Shown: positions 1 to 7,848 of the stretch, in pieces
Layout: the number at the start of each line of letters is the position of its first letter
Numbering within the stretch: the stretch's first letter is position 1
The notes under the pieces: generated by a model
Told to the model about the DNA's origin: nothing
The model's database searches: none
Seen by the model: the letters and a program-made list of their open reading frames with translations, nothing else
Position numbers and translations under genes: made by a program
NCBI GenBank assembly: GCA_017997855.1
Contig: JAGOEF010000032.1
Span: forward strand, 1 to 11,592
Source: Bacteroidales bacterium
Lineage (GTDB): Bacteria; Bacteroidota; Bacteroidia; Bacteroidales; ML635J-15
Length of the DNA stretch: 11,592 nt
Reading direction: 5' to 3'

Positions 1-599
1 ACTCTTTCGCTTACGCCCAGAGCCTCAGCCAGTCCGATGGCACCACGAATCATAAAATTGGCACCATAAACTAGACCAGTAACACCCAAGCCCAATAATA
101 CCAAAGAAAACACAAGATTATATGATTTCGTGTTTTCCGCATCAATAGGGGCGTTCGATTTTTTTGCTCGGCGCCAAAGTAAATATATAAACAAAGGCAG
201 TGCTGATAAGAGAATAATTCCCTCCCAGCGCTCTATCGACGAATTGAGCGAAAAAGCAAAAACCATCAGGCTTGCCAGTAACATTGCCGGCCACGAAAAC
301 GTCAACGTTTCTCTATTAACCGGTATCGATATTACCAGTGCAGTAAGGCCTAAAATCAAACTAATGTTCGCAATATTTGAACCGATTACATTGCCCATAG
401 CCATATCTGGAAATCCACTCATGGATGCTTTTACGCTTACCATAAGTTCAGGTGCTGAGGTGCCTATCGAAACAATGGTCATACCTACAATAAGCGGCGA
501 CAGTTTAAGTCTGGACGAAAGCGAAACGCTGCTTCGCACCAGCCAATCACCACCCAAAAGCAAGGCAAACAAACCGCCTATCAACATCAGCAGATTCAT
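1..599 (-). CDS. Na+/Ca2+ antiporter, CaCA family (YrbG-like), N-terminal 199 residues, partial
   Basis: An inner-membrane cation antiporter, probably exchanging Ca2+ for Na+ (K+-dependent NCKX/YrbG type). The translation starts at an ATG at 597-599 and runs open off the left edge, so about 199 residues are visible of the roughly 310-330 usual in this family. It is strongly hydrophobic, with segments near residues 2-19, 35-55, 78-95, 102-118, 127-142 and 162-182. The first alpha-repeat is clear: GTSAPE at 46-51 (the acidic residue binds the ion) and GNVIGSNIAN at 69-78. A basic cytoplasmic loop (WRRAKK, around 142-147) separates the two halves. The fragment ends just where the second, inverted alpha-repeat should start. 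It has its own -7 box at 620-627 and lies beyond the terminator of the upstream operon, so it is probably transcribed alone. Family membership is well supported. The ion specificity is inferred from the family. Confidence 0.9.
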   Translation of the reverse strand, partial: MNLLMLIGGLFALLLGGDWLVRSSVSLSSRLKLSPLIVGMTIVSIGTSAPELMVSVKASMSGFPDMAMGNVIGSNIANISLILGLTALVISIPVNRETLTFSWPAMLLASLMVFAFSLNSSIERWEGIILLSALPLFIYLLWRRAKKSNAPIDAENTKSYNLVFSLVLLGLGVTGLVYGANFMIRGAIGLAEALGVSER

Positions 600-619
600 A
601 TCGTGTTGATTTTACCTTT

Positions 620-627
620 CAAAATTA
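620..627 (-). promoter_or_regulatory. Probable Bacteroidetes-type -7 box for the antiporter gene
   Basis: On the minus strand the sequence reads TAATTTTG, matching the Bacteroidetes sigma-factor consensus TAnnTTTG, 20 bases upstream of the antiporter ATG. No clear -33 TTTG is present at the expected distance. The intergenic DNA is AT-rich, so a chance match is possible; the position is what supports the call. Confidence 0.5.
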
Positions 628-657
628 CAAATAAAGATGAATGTATTATTATATTGT

Positions 658-696
658 AAAAAAAAATCCCGAACCAGTTTTCTTAGTCCGGGATTT
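658..696 (-). terminator. Intrinsic terminator of the receptor-lipoprotein operon
   Basis: A stem pairs 664-671 (AAATCCCG) with 689-696 (CGGGATTT). After one A·C mismatch it continues with two more pairs, around an 11-base loop. Read on the minus strand the hairpin is followed at 663-658 by a run of T. It sits 17 bases after the stop codon of the lipoprotein gene and upstream of the antiporter promoter, as expected for an operon-ending Rho-independent terminator. Confidence 0.85.
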
Positions 697-713
697 ATAA
701 ACGTTTACTTCGG

Positions 714-1961
714 TTATTCCCAGGCTACCACCACATTGTCGAGGTAGAAATCGCCGGTTGCACCCGAAAGGCCGCTGTATTTGAAAGCAATATACACGTT
801 GCCCGAGTAAGCCGAAATGTCGATATTCCCTGATGAGGTTTCGTTGGAATTTGTTGCAATGCTTGCCGTTAGTTGTGTCCAGGTTGCTGTTTCAGGACTG
901 TTACCACCATCATAGTCTGTCGAAATGTAAACTTTGAGTTCTGCCCCCAAAATATTCAGGGCACGGGTTACAAATGTCAGGTATTCGTTCGAGGAAGCAT
1001 CCAGGTTTACTGCAGGGGTTATCAGCCAGGCTACATTGTCGCCGGTACCGCTTATCTTGGCGCGGGTATCAATTCCGTTGTTTTGGCCCAGCCAAACCGC
1101 ACTTCCGGTAGTGGCAATATTTTTCCAGCCACTCAGCGCAACGGTTTCGTTGTTCACCACCGAAGAAAAATCCTGTTCGAGCAGTGCATTATATTCTCCG
1201 CAACGCAGATGGTCAAATTCAACTTCCTCGGTGCTTCTGATGTACAATTGCCAGTCGTCGCGGTACTGTCCCACAATGGCAATGATACTTCCTTTACCTT
1301 CGGGCACAATGGATCCGGCAAAGCTGGCATAGCCACTGGTGCGCACAATCATGGTGTTGCCATCGCAATCTTCTATCGTGCGGTTGATGGTGGCCAGGGT
1401 TAGCGGGTCGGCATACTTCTGACCCACATCGGTTTGAATAAACTGTACATTATTGATTTTTACCAGTTTTGCCTGATAATTTCCGGTCATAATCTGACCG
1501 ATGGTCACTTCTTCGGGTTCCCGGTTCCGCAACGTAGCCTGCTTGATGATGTTTTTATCGACATCAACCGAATCAAGTTGCAGCATATTCTGGTACGAAC
1601 TCAACACGGTTCCTTTAAGGTAAATGCGCACCGAGTCGCCTTCGTAAATTCCACCCGACGACAGTAACCTGAGGTTGATGGCCCCGGTTTCGTCCTGTAC
1701 ATATGCTGCTTTGTAAATATTTCCCGATTTGTCATCCATGGTAACCACACCGTAAACCGAAAAATCACCGGTGAATTTATACAAGGTGGCATTGGGTACG
1801 TTGATGATACTGTCGATATACATATCCCTGATTTGCCCTATGGTGAGCACATTGCCTTCGGGGATTACATTCAGGGGCGGTTCATCGAAATTTTCGTGAA
1901 TGCACGAGCTTAATCCCAAAAGCATTAAAAACGATAACGATACTAAAGCACTGTTTTTCAT
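714..1961 (-). CDS. Surface lipoprotein with DUF5689-like domain and C-terminal choice-of-anchor J-like domain
   Basis: A 415-residue lipoprotein, second gene of a pair with the TonB-dependent receptor (21 bases between them). The signal peptide ends in a lipobox, LSSC, with the lipidated Cys at residue 20. The acidic residues just after it (IHENFDE) resemble the signals that send Bacteroidetes lipoproteins to the cell surface. Residues about 38-255 resemble DUF5689: the opening VLTIGQIRDMY, then GVVTMDDKSGNIYKAAYVQDE, a hallmark-like stretch for that OB-fold-like family. From about 262 to the end the protein looks like a choice-of-anchor J or similar jelly-roll domain (LEQDFSS...GW, WLITPAVNLD, and the ending DFYLDNVVV). 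In the family, such proteins accompany receptors and probably bind ligand at the cell surface. The ligand is not evident here. There is no SusD homology. The domain names come from memory of the families and were not searched. Confidence 0.8.
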   Translation of the reverse strand: MKNSALVSLSFLMLLGLSSCIHENFDEPPLNVIPEGNVLTIGQIRDMYIDSIINVPNATLYKFTGDFSVYGVVTMDDKSGNIYKAAYVQDETGAINLRLLSSGGIYEGDSVRIYLKGTVLSSYQNMLQLDSVDVDKNIIKQATLRNREPEEVTIGQIMTGNYQAKLVKINNVQFIQTDVGQKYADPLTLATINRTIEDCDGNTMIVRTSGYASFAGSIVPEGKGSIIAIVGQYRDDWQLYIRSTEEVEFDHLRCGEYNALLEQDFSSVVNNETVALSGWKNIATTGSAVWLGQNNGIDTRAKISGTGDNVAWLITPAVNLDASSNEYLTFVTRALNILGAELKVYISTDYDGGNSPETATWTQLTASIATNSNETSSGNIDISAYSGNVYIAFKYSGLSGATGDFYLDNVVVAWE

Positions 1962-1982
1962 ATTGAGTAATTTATAAATGAC

Positions 1983-4499
1983 TTAAAATCTGTAATACAC
2001 ATTCAGCATATATGTCCTTCCGTACATATACATATATTTCGACGGGAATTTGTTCACATCGCCCTGATCGTAACGAAGTTGTTCAAATCCGCGGGTAACA
2101 TTGTCTTTTTTGTTGAGGATGTTGTCGACACTTAGGGTAAAGCCCAGGTAATTTCCACTGATTCTCCATGATTTGCCACCCCAGATATCGATGGTGTAGG
2201 CGGGGTCAAGTTTTTCCTGATCGAGAATCTGCCTCCACTGAGGGTCGGTAACAACAAAGCTTGTCAGGGCTTCAGCAGTGCGACGTTCAGGGTTTATATC
2301 CACATAATTTTCGTCGAAATAATTGGCATTCACTCCAACAAACCAATACTTCGGAGCATTATATTTAAAACCAACAGATCCGGCCAGTTCAGGAGCTCCG
2401 CCTACATGATAGTTTTTCATGTACACTGTTCTGTTCGAAGCCAGTACTTCGGAGCTGTTATCCTGTGCTATGGTAACCAGAGGGCGCGAGTTATACAGGT
2501 AACGACCGTATCCGAAGGCAGCCTGAATGTTGATGGTTGCGCTTACTTTTACTTCGATGCCAAACTCTCCTCCGTAGTGCCGTTTATCCATTCCGGTCAT
2601 TACATAATTCACAAATGTGCGCAATTCGTCGTGATAGAAACTCTTGATTTCGGTCTGGTCACGAAACTCTGAGTAGAAACCCGTAATGCGCGCTTTCACA
2701 ACCGGCGAGCGGTACACATAGCTCAGGTCGCCCGTGAAAACGGTTTCCGAAGTAATTGAGTCAACCACATAATCGCGGGTACGTGGCGATATGTATATGT
2801 TGTCGAAATAAGGTGCCCGGGTTCCAAAAGAGCCATTTATAACCACAAAGTTTCTCCCGTCGAGTTTAACCGTCAGTCCGGCTTTAGTCTGATAATTGAA
2901 GAAATTGTAGTGTTCCGAATCGCCTTTCGAATTGTTGGGGTACATCCCGTTACGCATAAGACCCGTACGATAGAATCCGCTGTAAGCCAAATCGATTCCT
3001 GCATAGAAATCAAGTCTTTTGTAGGTAAATCCGGCCTGACCAAAAGCGTGGGCTGTGTTGATATTGGCAATGTAATCGTAGCCGAATTTATCGCCAACAC
3101 CCACCGGACGGTTTACATTGTCGAGGTCGGCTTGAGCCGAAGTATCGTTAAAAAAGTCGCGTTCGGCAAACTGGTCTATATCGAGCCACCAGTCAGCGCC
3201 CAACAGATCGGAAACAATTTTATAGTTTTCACCTTTGTAAATCACAGCATCTATACCGGCAACCACGCGGATGTTTTCGTTAATCTGGTCGTTATATACC
3301 GAATTGAAATTAAATTTCGACACATCGGTGCGGCGTTCTTCAACCATATATTTTGCCCTGTTTCCGGTAAGGTTTTGCCCTTCGATGCCATTTACATTGA
3401 GTATGGTGAATAAATTCTTGCGATTGGCATCGTAAAATCCGTCCCAGTCTAACTGACGGAAGTTTTCGTCCTCGCGCCATTCGTCGGCCAGATAGTTGGC
3501 CATAAATTCATTTTCGTTGGTGTAGTAACTGGGCAGGTAGCGGTAATAATCGGGGCGCGGGTCGGCAGAGTCGTACCAGTTGAGCGATGTAGCGCCACCT
3601 TTACCGAACATGTAGAGCACCGAAGTGGTGAGTTTTTTGAATTCATCAATTTTCCAGTAATGCGTAAGCATCAGGTTGGGCTGATGATAATTGTTAACCC
3701 GTGCATTACGCACTTTGCCGTTTTGATAACCCCAGTTGCTGTTGTAATAATTGTTTCCGGTAAGGTCATACACTTCCTGAGTGGAAACGCTGCTGCGTCC
3801 GCGCCGGCTGGGTGATGCAAACCCAGTAAAACCAATACTGTGGTGACTGTTCAGCACTTTTTCGGCGCTTACAAAGTACGCCCAGGCATCGTAGAACGTT
3901 CCCTGAGTGTATCCCTCAACTGCCCAACGGCGGGACCCCGAAACGGTAAATGCCCATCCGTTTTCTAATAAACCCGTCGAATGGGTGAACATGACGCGGT
4001 GGCGGTAACTTTTATTGCCAATAGAATATGAAACTTTGGTTTGCGGAGTGTATTGCGATGCACGGGTAAGGATATTGGTCATCCCGCCAATGTCGCCGAA
4101 CCCTTCGCTCGAAAACGAAAGTCCGTTATATTCAACCTGTGATCGGGTGGCATCATTCAGTCCGCCCCAGTTGCTCCAGAAAGCGCGGCCCGTTTGCGGG
4201 TCGTTGGCTGAAACACCGTTTATCAATACCGAATAATACTCGCTGTTGTATCCCCTGATACGATAGAATGCCTGCCCGAAAGTATATCCGGCTACCGATA
4301 CATACACGTCGTCCGACGATTGGAGCAATCCGCTGATATCCTGCGATTGGGCATCGTTCTGTATGTCGGAATCAGTGAGCGAAATTACCGGAATGTTCGT
4401 CGGTTTCTGGGTTTCGGTAATGGTATCCTTGGTGTTTTGCGCTTTAATAAGCCCTGCCCCGGCAAACACAGCGAGGCAAAAAATCAAAAACTTCTTCAT
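1983..4499 (-). CDS. TonB-dependent outer-membrane receptor
   Basis: An 838-residue outer-membrane beta-barrel receptor that should import a ligand using energy from TonB/ExbBD. The signal peptide covers residues 1-20 (MKKFLIF...GLIKA, cleaved before QN). A plug domain lies at about 38-150, with the typical FYRIRGYNSEYYSVLINGV region near 78-96 and GGMTNILTRA at its end. The rest is a barrel rich in aromatic and polar residues, ending in YYRF with the terminal Phe needed for BAM insertion. It lacks the N-terminal carboxypeptidase-regulatory-like domain found in SusC proteins, which fits its having a DUF5689-type lipoprotein partner rather than SusD. I take the ATG at 4497-4499 as the start; the codon just before it, TTG at 4500-4502, is in frame but less likely. 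The two genes form an operon ending at the terminator at 658-696. The substrate is unknown. The short plug leader has no obvious TonB box that I can name with certainty. Confidence 0.93.
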   Translation of the reverse strand: MKKFLIFCLAVFAGAGLIKAQNTKDTITETQKPTNIPVISLTDSDIQNDAQSQDISGLLQSSDDVYVSVAGYTFGQAFYRIRGYNSEYYSVLINGVSANDPQTGRAFWSNWGGLNDATRSQVEYNGLSFSSEGFGDIGGMTNILTRASQYTPQTKVSYSIGNKSYRHRVMFTHSTGLLENGWAFTVSGSRRWAVEGYTQGTFYDAWAYFVSAEKVLNSHHSIGFTGFASPSRRGRSSVSTQEVYDLTGNNYYNSNWGYQNGKVRNARVNNYHQPNLMLTHYWKIDEFKKLTTSVLYMFGKGGATSLNWYDSADPRPDYYRYLPSYYTNENEFMANYLADEWREDENFRQLDWDGFYDANRKNLFTILNVNGIEGQNLTGNRAKYMVEERRTDVSKFNFNSVYNDQINENIRVVAGIDAVIYKGENYKIVSDLLGADWWLDIDQFAERDFFNDTSAQADLDNVNRPVGVGDKFGYDYIANINTAHAFGQAGFTYKRLDFYAGIDLAYSGFYRTGLMRNGMYPNNSKGDSEHYNFFNYQTKAGLTVKLDGRNFVVINGSFGTRAPYFDNIYISPRTRDYVVDSITSETVFTGDLSYVYRSPVVKARITGFYSEFRDQTEIKSFYHDELRTFVNYVMTGMDKRHYGGEFGIEVKVSATINIQAAFGYGRYLYNSRPLVTIAQDNSSEVLASNRTVYMKNYHVGGAPELAGSVGFKYNAPKYWFVGVNANYFDENYVDINPERRTAEALTSFVVTDPQWRQILDQEKLDPAYTIDIWGGKSWRISGNYLGFTLSVDNILNKKDNVTRGFEQLRYDQGDVNKFPSKYMYMYGRTYMLNVYYRF

Positions 4500-4522
4500 C
4501 AAAAAACAATTAGTTTAGCCTG

Positions 4523-4530
4523 CAAAAATA
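4523..4530 (-). promoter_or_regulatory. Probable -7 box for the receptor-lipoprotein operon
   Basis: The minus strand reads TATTTTTG, a full match to TAnnTTTG, 23 bases before the ATG at 4499. A clear -33 element at the usual spacing is not seen. It lies in the 148-base gap shared with the divergent asparaginase gene. Confidence 0.5.
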
Positions 4531-4595
4531 AGCAATATTACCATACCATAATAATTGAAAAATAGTTTTTTACAACCTGACTTTGGCTTAGCGAA

Positions 4596-4627
4596 TTTCA
4601 GTTTATACGGATAATATTGTAGCTTTG
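4596..4627 (+). promoter_or_regulatory. Probable promoter of the asparaginase-family gene
   Basis: TAGCTTTG at 4620-4627 matches the Bacteroidetes -7 consensus TAnnTTTG and lies 20 bases before the ATG at 4648. TTTC at 4596-4599, 20 bases further upstream, could serve as a degenerate -33 element. The leader contains GAAGGA, but it is about 15 bases from the ATG, too far for a normal Shine-Dalgarno pairing. Confidence 0.55.
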
Positions 4628-4647
4628 AAGGATAAATCATTATCAAT

Positions 4648-5592
4648 ATGAAATGGATTATCCTCATTATTGCAAATATCATCTTCTTGTCTGATACAAT
4701 AAATCTCTGTGCTCAGTATCAACCATCCATCATCATTCATGGCGGGGCGGGAGATTTCGATAGTAAAAGCTTTGTGAAAGAAGACTACGATGCCTATTAC
4801 AAGACCTTGTATTCTGTGCTGAGCATGGGCGATTCCCTTCTGAAATCAGGAGCTTCGGCAATGGATGTTGCGGTGGCTTGTGTTGCAATGATGGAAGACT
4901 CTCCGCTTTTTAATGCAGGAAAAGGAGCTGTTTATAATGCTCAGGGAAAACACGAACTCGATGCTTCGGTGATGGATGGAAGTAATCTGAAAGCCGGATC
5001 AGTAGCCGGTATTACCCGGGTAAAAAATCCGGTCAAAGCCGCCCGTATGGTGATGGACAATTCGCAGCATGTAATGCTGGCGGGAAAGGGAGCCGATGAA
5101 TTTGCCAAAAAGCAGGGGCTACAGATGGTAAAGAATACTTACTTCGACACGCCCGCCATGTACCAACGCTACCAGAAGCTGGTATCCGGAAAAAAAGGAA
5201 CGGTGGGCGCAGTAGTGCTTGATGCCAATGGAAACCTTGCTGCGGCCACCTCAACCGGCGGTATGATGATGAAGCAATTTGGCCGGATTGGCGATTCCCC
5301 GGTAATTGGAGCCGGGACCTATGCCGACAACGCCACATGTGCCGTTTCCTGCACCGGACATGGTGAGTATTTCATCAGATTTCAGGCGGCTTATGATATC
5401 GCTGCCCAAATGAAATATGCCGGACTCACCTTGTTTGAATCATGCCGAAATACGATTGATAAAATCGGTATTGCAGGTGGCACAGGTGGTGTAATTGCAA
5501 TCGACTGTAATGGAAATCAGGTATGCCGCTACAATACAAAGAGCATGTTTCGGGGTAGCCTTTGGCAAGGCGAAATCACAGTGGAATTTTAA
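4648..5592 (+). CDS. Exported isoaspartyl peptidase/L-asparaginase (Ntn-hydrolase, asparaginase 2 family)
   Basis: A 314-residue precursor of the threonine-dependent asparaginase family (plant-type; EcAIII/IaaA-like), which hydrolyses L-asparagine and/or beta-aspartyl peptides. The HGGAG motif is at residues 31-35. The autoprocessing site is GTVGAV at 184-189, so Thr185 should be both the cleavage point and the nucleophile of the mature beta subunit. Substrate-binding segments follow: TSTGG (201-205), GRIGDSP (212-218), and TGHGE (236-240). A hydrophobic N-terminus (about residues 1-20) followed by CAQ suggests a signal peptide and periplasmic location. Cys21 is preceded by INL, which does not fit a lipobox. 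The linker before Thr185 is short compared with family members carrying long disordered linkers. It is divergent from the receptor operon and convergent with the secreted protein at 5602-6645, with 9 bases between the stops. Whether isoaspartyl peptides, asparagine or glycosylasparagine is the main substrate cannot be read from the sequence. Confidence 0.93.
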   Translation: MKWIILIIANIIFLSDTINLCAQYQPSIIIHGGAGDFDSKSFVKEDYDAYYKTLYSVLSMGDSLLKSGASAMDVAVACVAMMEDSPLFNAGKGAVYNAQGKHELDASVMDGSNLKAGSVAGITRVKNPVKAARMVMDNSQHVMLAGKGADEFAKKQGLQMVKNTYFDTPAMYQRYQKLVSGKKGTVGAVVLDANGNLAAATSTGGMMMKQFGRIGDSPVIGAGTYADNATCAVSCTGHGEYFIRFQAAYDIAAQMKYAGLTLFESCRNTIDKIGIAGGTGGVIAIDCNGNQVCRYNTKSMFRGSLWQGEITVEF

Positions 5593-5601
5593 TATTGTAT
5601 G

Positions 5602-6645
5602 CTATTTTAACTGCTTGGCAATTTTTTGCATTTGCTTTTCCGTCATCACCGGATAAGCATAAATAACCCAATAACAACTTTTCTCGGTGTCTTTCATTAC
5701 CAATAATGAGGTATTGGTGTCGTCGTAAGGTATCTCGGGGGTGTAAATCATCGGGCAACCGTATTTTTCTAATTTCGTTGAGTTGTCAAATTCAAGATCA
5801 ACATCCGTTATAAAGTTGTCGATATGTTTTGCCATGATGTAAATGCTTTTTTCGTTGTTATCGCTCAGGCTCGCCGAATACATTCCCATCAAATCGAACA
5901 CATCGGTTACTTCGAAACCCTTAACCGATAACTTGCGGACTTTTGCTTCAAAATCGTCATAAGGCCAGGTCATTTCGGTAAAATCAGCATACGAATAGTC
6001 TTCTTCTTCAATAACCGGTTCAACATATTCTTCGATGGTAACTTCTTCGGGAACAACGAATGTCGCCGCAGGTACATCAATGTTTTCTTCATACAGGGTG
6101 GCAATCATTTCGGTTTTTAAACCTTCGAATTCAGTAATCATTTTAAGGGCAATACCATGATATAACCAGGTTGTTGTTCCCCAAACCGTGTAAACATGAC
6201 AGTTTCTACCCAGAAACATTTCCATTCCCAGATATTCTCCGCCATACTCAACAATGCTTTTTTCGAGCTCCTCTTTTACAATTTTGTCATCGGTGAGGTC
6301 GAAATCAGAATATAAATCCTCGGAAAAATAGCTGTCGTAGCGTTGACCCGTTTTGGTTTCCATATCAACAATCCACATATACTCTCTGGTGTTTATACTT
6401 AACCGGTTGCTCACTTCTTCGGCCATTTCTCCTTCGCTTTCGAAACGCATAACCGAATTTTCACGCTCGTAATAGAGGGCTCCATAGTCGTCGAACCACA
6501 CTGTTTTGGTTCCGGTAAGGTCTCCTTTGAGGGTATATTCTATATGCCCTGATTTCATGGGATAAATTCCGGCACCTTGTTGTGCTTCTGCCGATGCAAG
6601 AAAACCGGCCAGAAAAATGAATAAAAATGAAATTTTCAGTTTCAT
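5602..6645 (-). CDS. Secreted acidic protein of unknown function
   Basis: I do not recognise this 347-residue protein. It begins with a clear type I signal peptide (MKLKISFLFIFLAGFLASAEA, cleaved after residue 21 before QQ), so it is periplasmic or secreted. The mature part seems to have two domains. Residues about 30-200 are beta-rich and have the look of DUF4412/LolA-like proteins: repeated strands such as GHIEYTLKGDLTGTKTVWFDD and a TVWGTTTWLYHGIALKM region. A very acidic linker at 200-222 (EEVTIEEYVEPVIEEED) leads to a second domain at about 225-347, which ends in a basic amphipathic helix. There are three Cys, at 149, 297 and 324, and no catalytic motif that I can identify. The gene stands alone with its own putative promoter and is convergent with the asparaginase. 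The DUF4412-like comparison is a weak inference from general pattern. Confidence 0.8.
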   Translation of the reverse strand: MKLKISFLFIFLAGFLASAEAQQGAGIYPMKSGHIEYTLKGDLTGTKTVWFDDYGALYYERENSVMRFESEGEMAEEVSNRLSINTREYMWIVDMETKTGQRYDSYFSEDLYSDFDLTDDKIVKEELEKSIVEYGGEYLGMEMFLGRNCHVYTVWGTTTWLYHGIALKMITEFEGLKTEMIATLYEENIDVPAATFVVPEEVTIEEYVEPVIEEEDYSYADFTEMTWPYDDFEAKVRKLSVKGFEVTDVFDLMGMYSASLSDNNEKSIYIMAKHIDNFITDVDLEFDNSTKLEKYGCPMIYTPEIPYDDTNTSLLVMKDTEKSCYWVIYAYPVMTEKQMQKIAKQLK

Positions 6646-6665
6646 AAGTTGTTGGTTTTAAAGTG

Positions 6666-6672
6666 CAAAATA
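6666..6672 (-). promoter_or_regulatory. Possible degenerate -7 box for the secreted-protein gene
   Basis: The minus strand reads TATTTTG, one base shorter than the TAnnTTTG consensus, 20 bases before the ATG at 6645. No clear -33 element. It is supported mainly by its position, which matches that of the other genes. Confidence 0.3.
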
Positions 6673-6753
6673 GACTTTTTTATAATACTGATGTTTTGTA
6701 ACTCAAATAATCTGTAAACATTGTATTGTTGAACAGAAATAGGCCTGAATATG

Positions 6754-6785
6754 TTTAGGCTTAACGGGTAAAAATTGTACTTTTG
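6754..6785 (+). promoter_or_regulatory. Probable promoter of ribD and the CAAX protease gene
   Basis: TACTTTTG at 6778-6785 is a full match to TAnnTTTG. TTTA at 6754-6757, 20 bases upstream, may be a degenerate -33 element. Transcription would begin near 6790-6792, so the mRNA leader is only about 10 bases. This leaves no room for an FMN riboswitch and argues against translation starting upstream of 6793. Confidence 0.6.
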
Positions 6786-6801
6786 TCGTGAAATGAACAC
6801 T

Positions 6802-7848
6802 ATGGCAGAACATGAAATATATATGCTTCGCTGCCTTCAGCTCGCGGGGCAGGGGCGGGGTCATGTTTCGCCCAACCCTTTGGTAGGCTGTGTTATTGTT
6901 CATAATGGAATAATCATTGGAGAGGGTTATCACCGGATGTACGGAGGTCCGCATGCCGAGGTAAATGCACTGATGTCGGTTGCTAACCCTGCGCTGCTCC
7001 CTGATTCAACCCTGTATGTTAACCTGGAGCCATGTAGTCATTTCGGAAAAACACCCCCCTGTGCCAACCTGATCATTTCGTATGCAGTGAAACGTGTTGT
7101 GGTGGCAGCATCTGACCCAAACCCGCTTGTGGCAGGCAGTGGCATCAAAAAATTGCAGGATGCCGGAATTGAGGTTATACAGGGCATATTAAAGCAGGAA
7201 AGCCTTGATCTCAATGCCCGTTTCTATACGTTTCACCAACTAAAGCGGCCCTATGTAATCCTGAAATGGGCGCAGTCGGCCGATGGTTTTATCGATAAAT
7301 TAAGGCAGCCCGGCGACGGACAAAAACCTCAATGGATAACCAACAACTATTGCCGGCGCCTAGTGCATAAATGGCGCACCGAAGAAGACGCTTTTCTGGT
7401 GGGGACCCATACGGCAATCCTTGATAACCCACAGCTGACAGCACGTCTCTGGTACGGACGTCAACCACTGAGAATAGCCATCGATTACAACTCTTCACTT
7501 CCGGCTACGCTACATATTTTCGACAAAACAGCACCAAGCTTGTTATTCTGCAATACAATGCGCAGCGATGCCCGGGTCGAAATCATTGACCTTGACAATA
7601 ATGTGGCAGCCCAAATATGTGAACGATTGTATGTCCGAGGTATTCAGTCGCTGGTTGTGGAGGGAGGAAGGCGTACCCTTGATTTGTTCATCGAAGCGGG
7701 TTTATGGGATGAGGCGCGGATTTTTACAGGACCTGCGAGCTTTGGTGCCGGTGTGCACGCCCCCGAATTGCACCAAATACCCGTTTCGGAGTCGGTTTAT
7801 GGCAATACACTGCTTACAATGTACAAAAACGCTGTACCACATGGATAA
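6802..7848 (+). CDS. ribD: Bifunctional riboflavin-biosynthesis deaminase/reductase RibD
   Basis: This enzyme deaminates diaminohydroxyphosphoribosylaminopyrimidine and then reduces the ribose side chain with NADPH, two early steps of riboflavin (FMN/FAD) synthesis in the cytoplasm. At 348 residues it is close to the usual 350-370. The N-terminal deaminase domain (about 1-145) has the zinc motif HAE at 51-53 and PCSHFGKTPPC at 77-87, giving His51, Cys78, Cys87 and catalytic Glu53. The reductase domain (about 149-348) has RPYVILKWAQSADG, GTHTAILDNPQLTAR and LVVEGGRRT, typical RibD_C segments. I chose the ATG at 6802 because MAEHEIYMLR aligns with family N-termini. The ATG at 6793 is also possible, but an in-frame ATG at 6775 lies inside the promoter. 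No other rib gene is in the window, and there is no riboswitch. It overlaps the next gene by 8 bases. Confidence 0.95.
   Translation: MAEHEIYMLRCLQLAGQGRGHVSPNPLVGCVIVHNGIIIGEGYHRMYGGPHAEVNALMSVANPALLPDSTLYVNLEPCSHFGKTPPCANLIISYAVKRVVVAASDPNPLVAGSGIKKLQDAGIEVIQGILKQESLDLNARFYTFHQLKRPYVILKWAQSADGFIDKLRQPGDGQKPQWITNNYCRRLVHKWRTEEDAFLVGTHTAILDNPQLTARLWYGRQPLRIAIDYNSSLPATLHIFDKTAPSLLFCNTMRSDARVEIIDLDNNVAAQICERLYVRGIQSLVVEGGRRTLDLFIEAGLWDEARIFTGPASFGAGVHAPELHQIPVSESVYGNTLLTMYKNAVPHG

Noticed and set aside
130..609. Open frame of 159 codons on the plus strand
   Set aside because: It is the antisense shadow of the antiporter gene, whose minus-strand translation carries the GTSAPE and GNVIGSN motifs.
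873..1403. Cys-rich plus-strand open frame of 176 codons
   Set aside because: It is antisense to the lipoprotein, which has a lipobox and recognisable domains.
6703..6954. Minus-strand open frame over the start of ribD
   Set aside because: It is a shadow of the ribD coding region and its promoter, with unlikely composition.
7568..7840. Upstream in-frame extension of the CAAX protease
   Set aside because: It lies wholly inside ribD in another frame and has no protease-like or signal sequence; the ATG at 7841 gives a normal-length protein.
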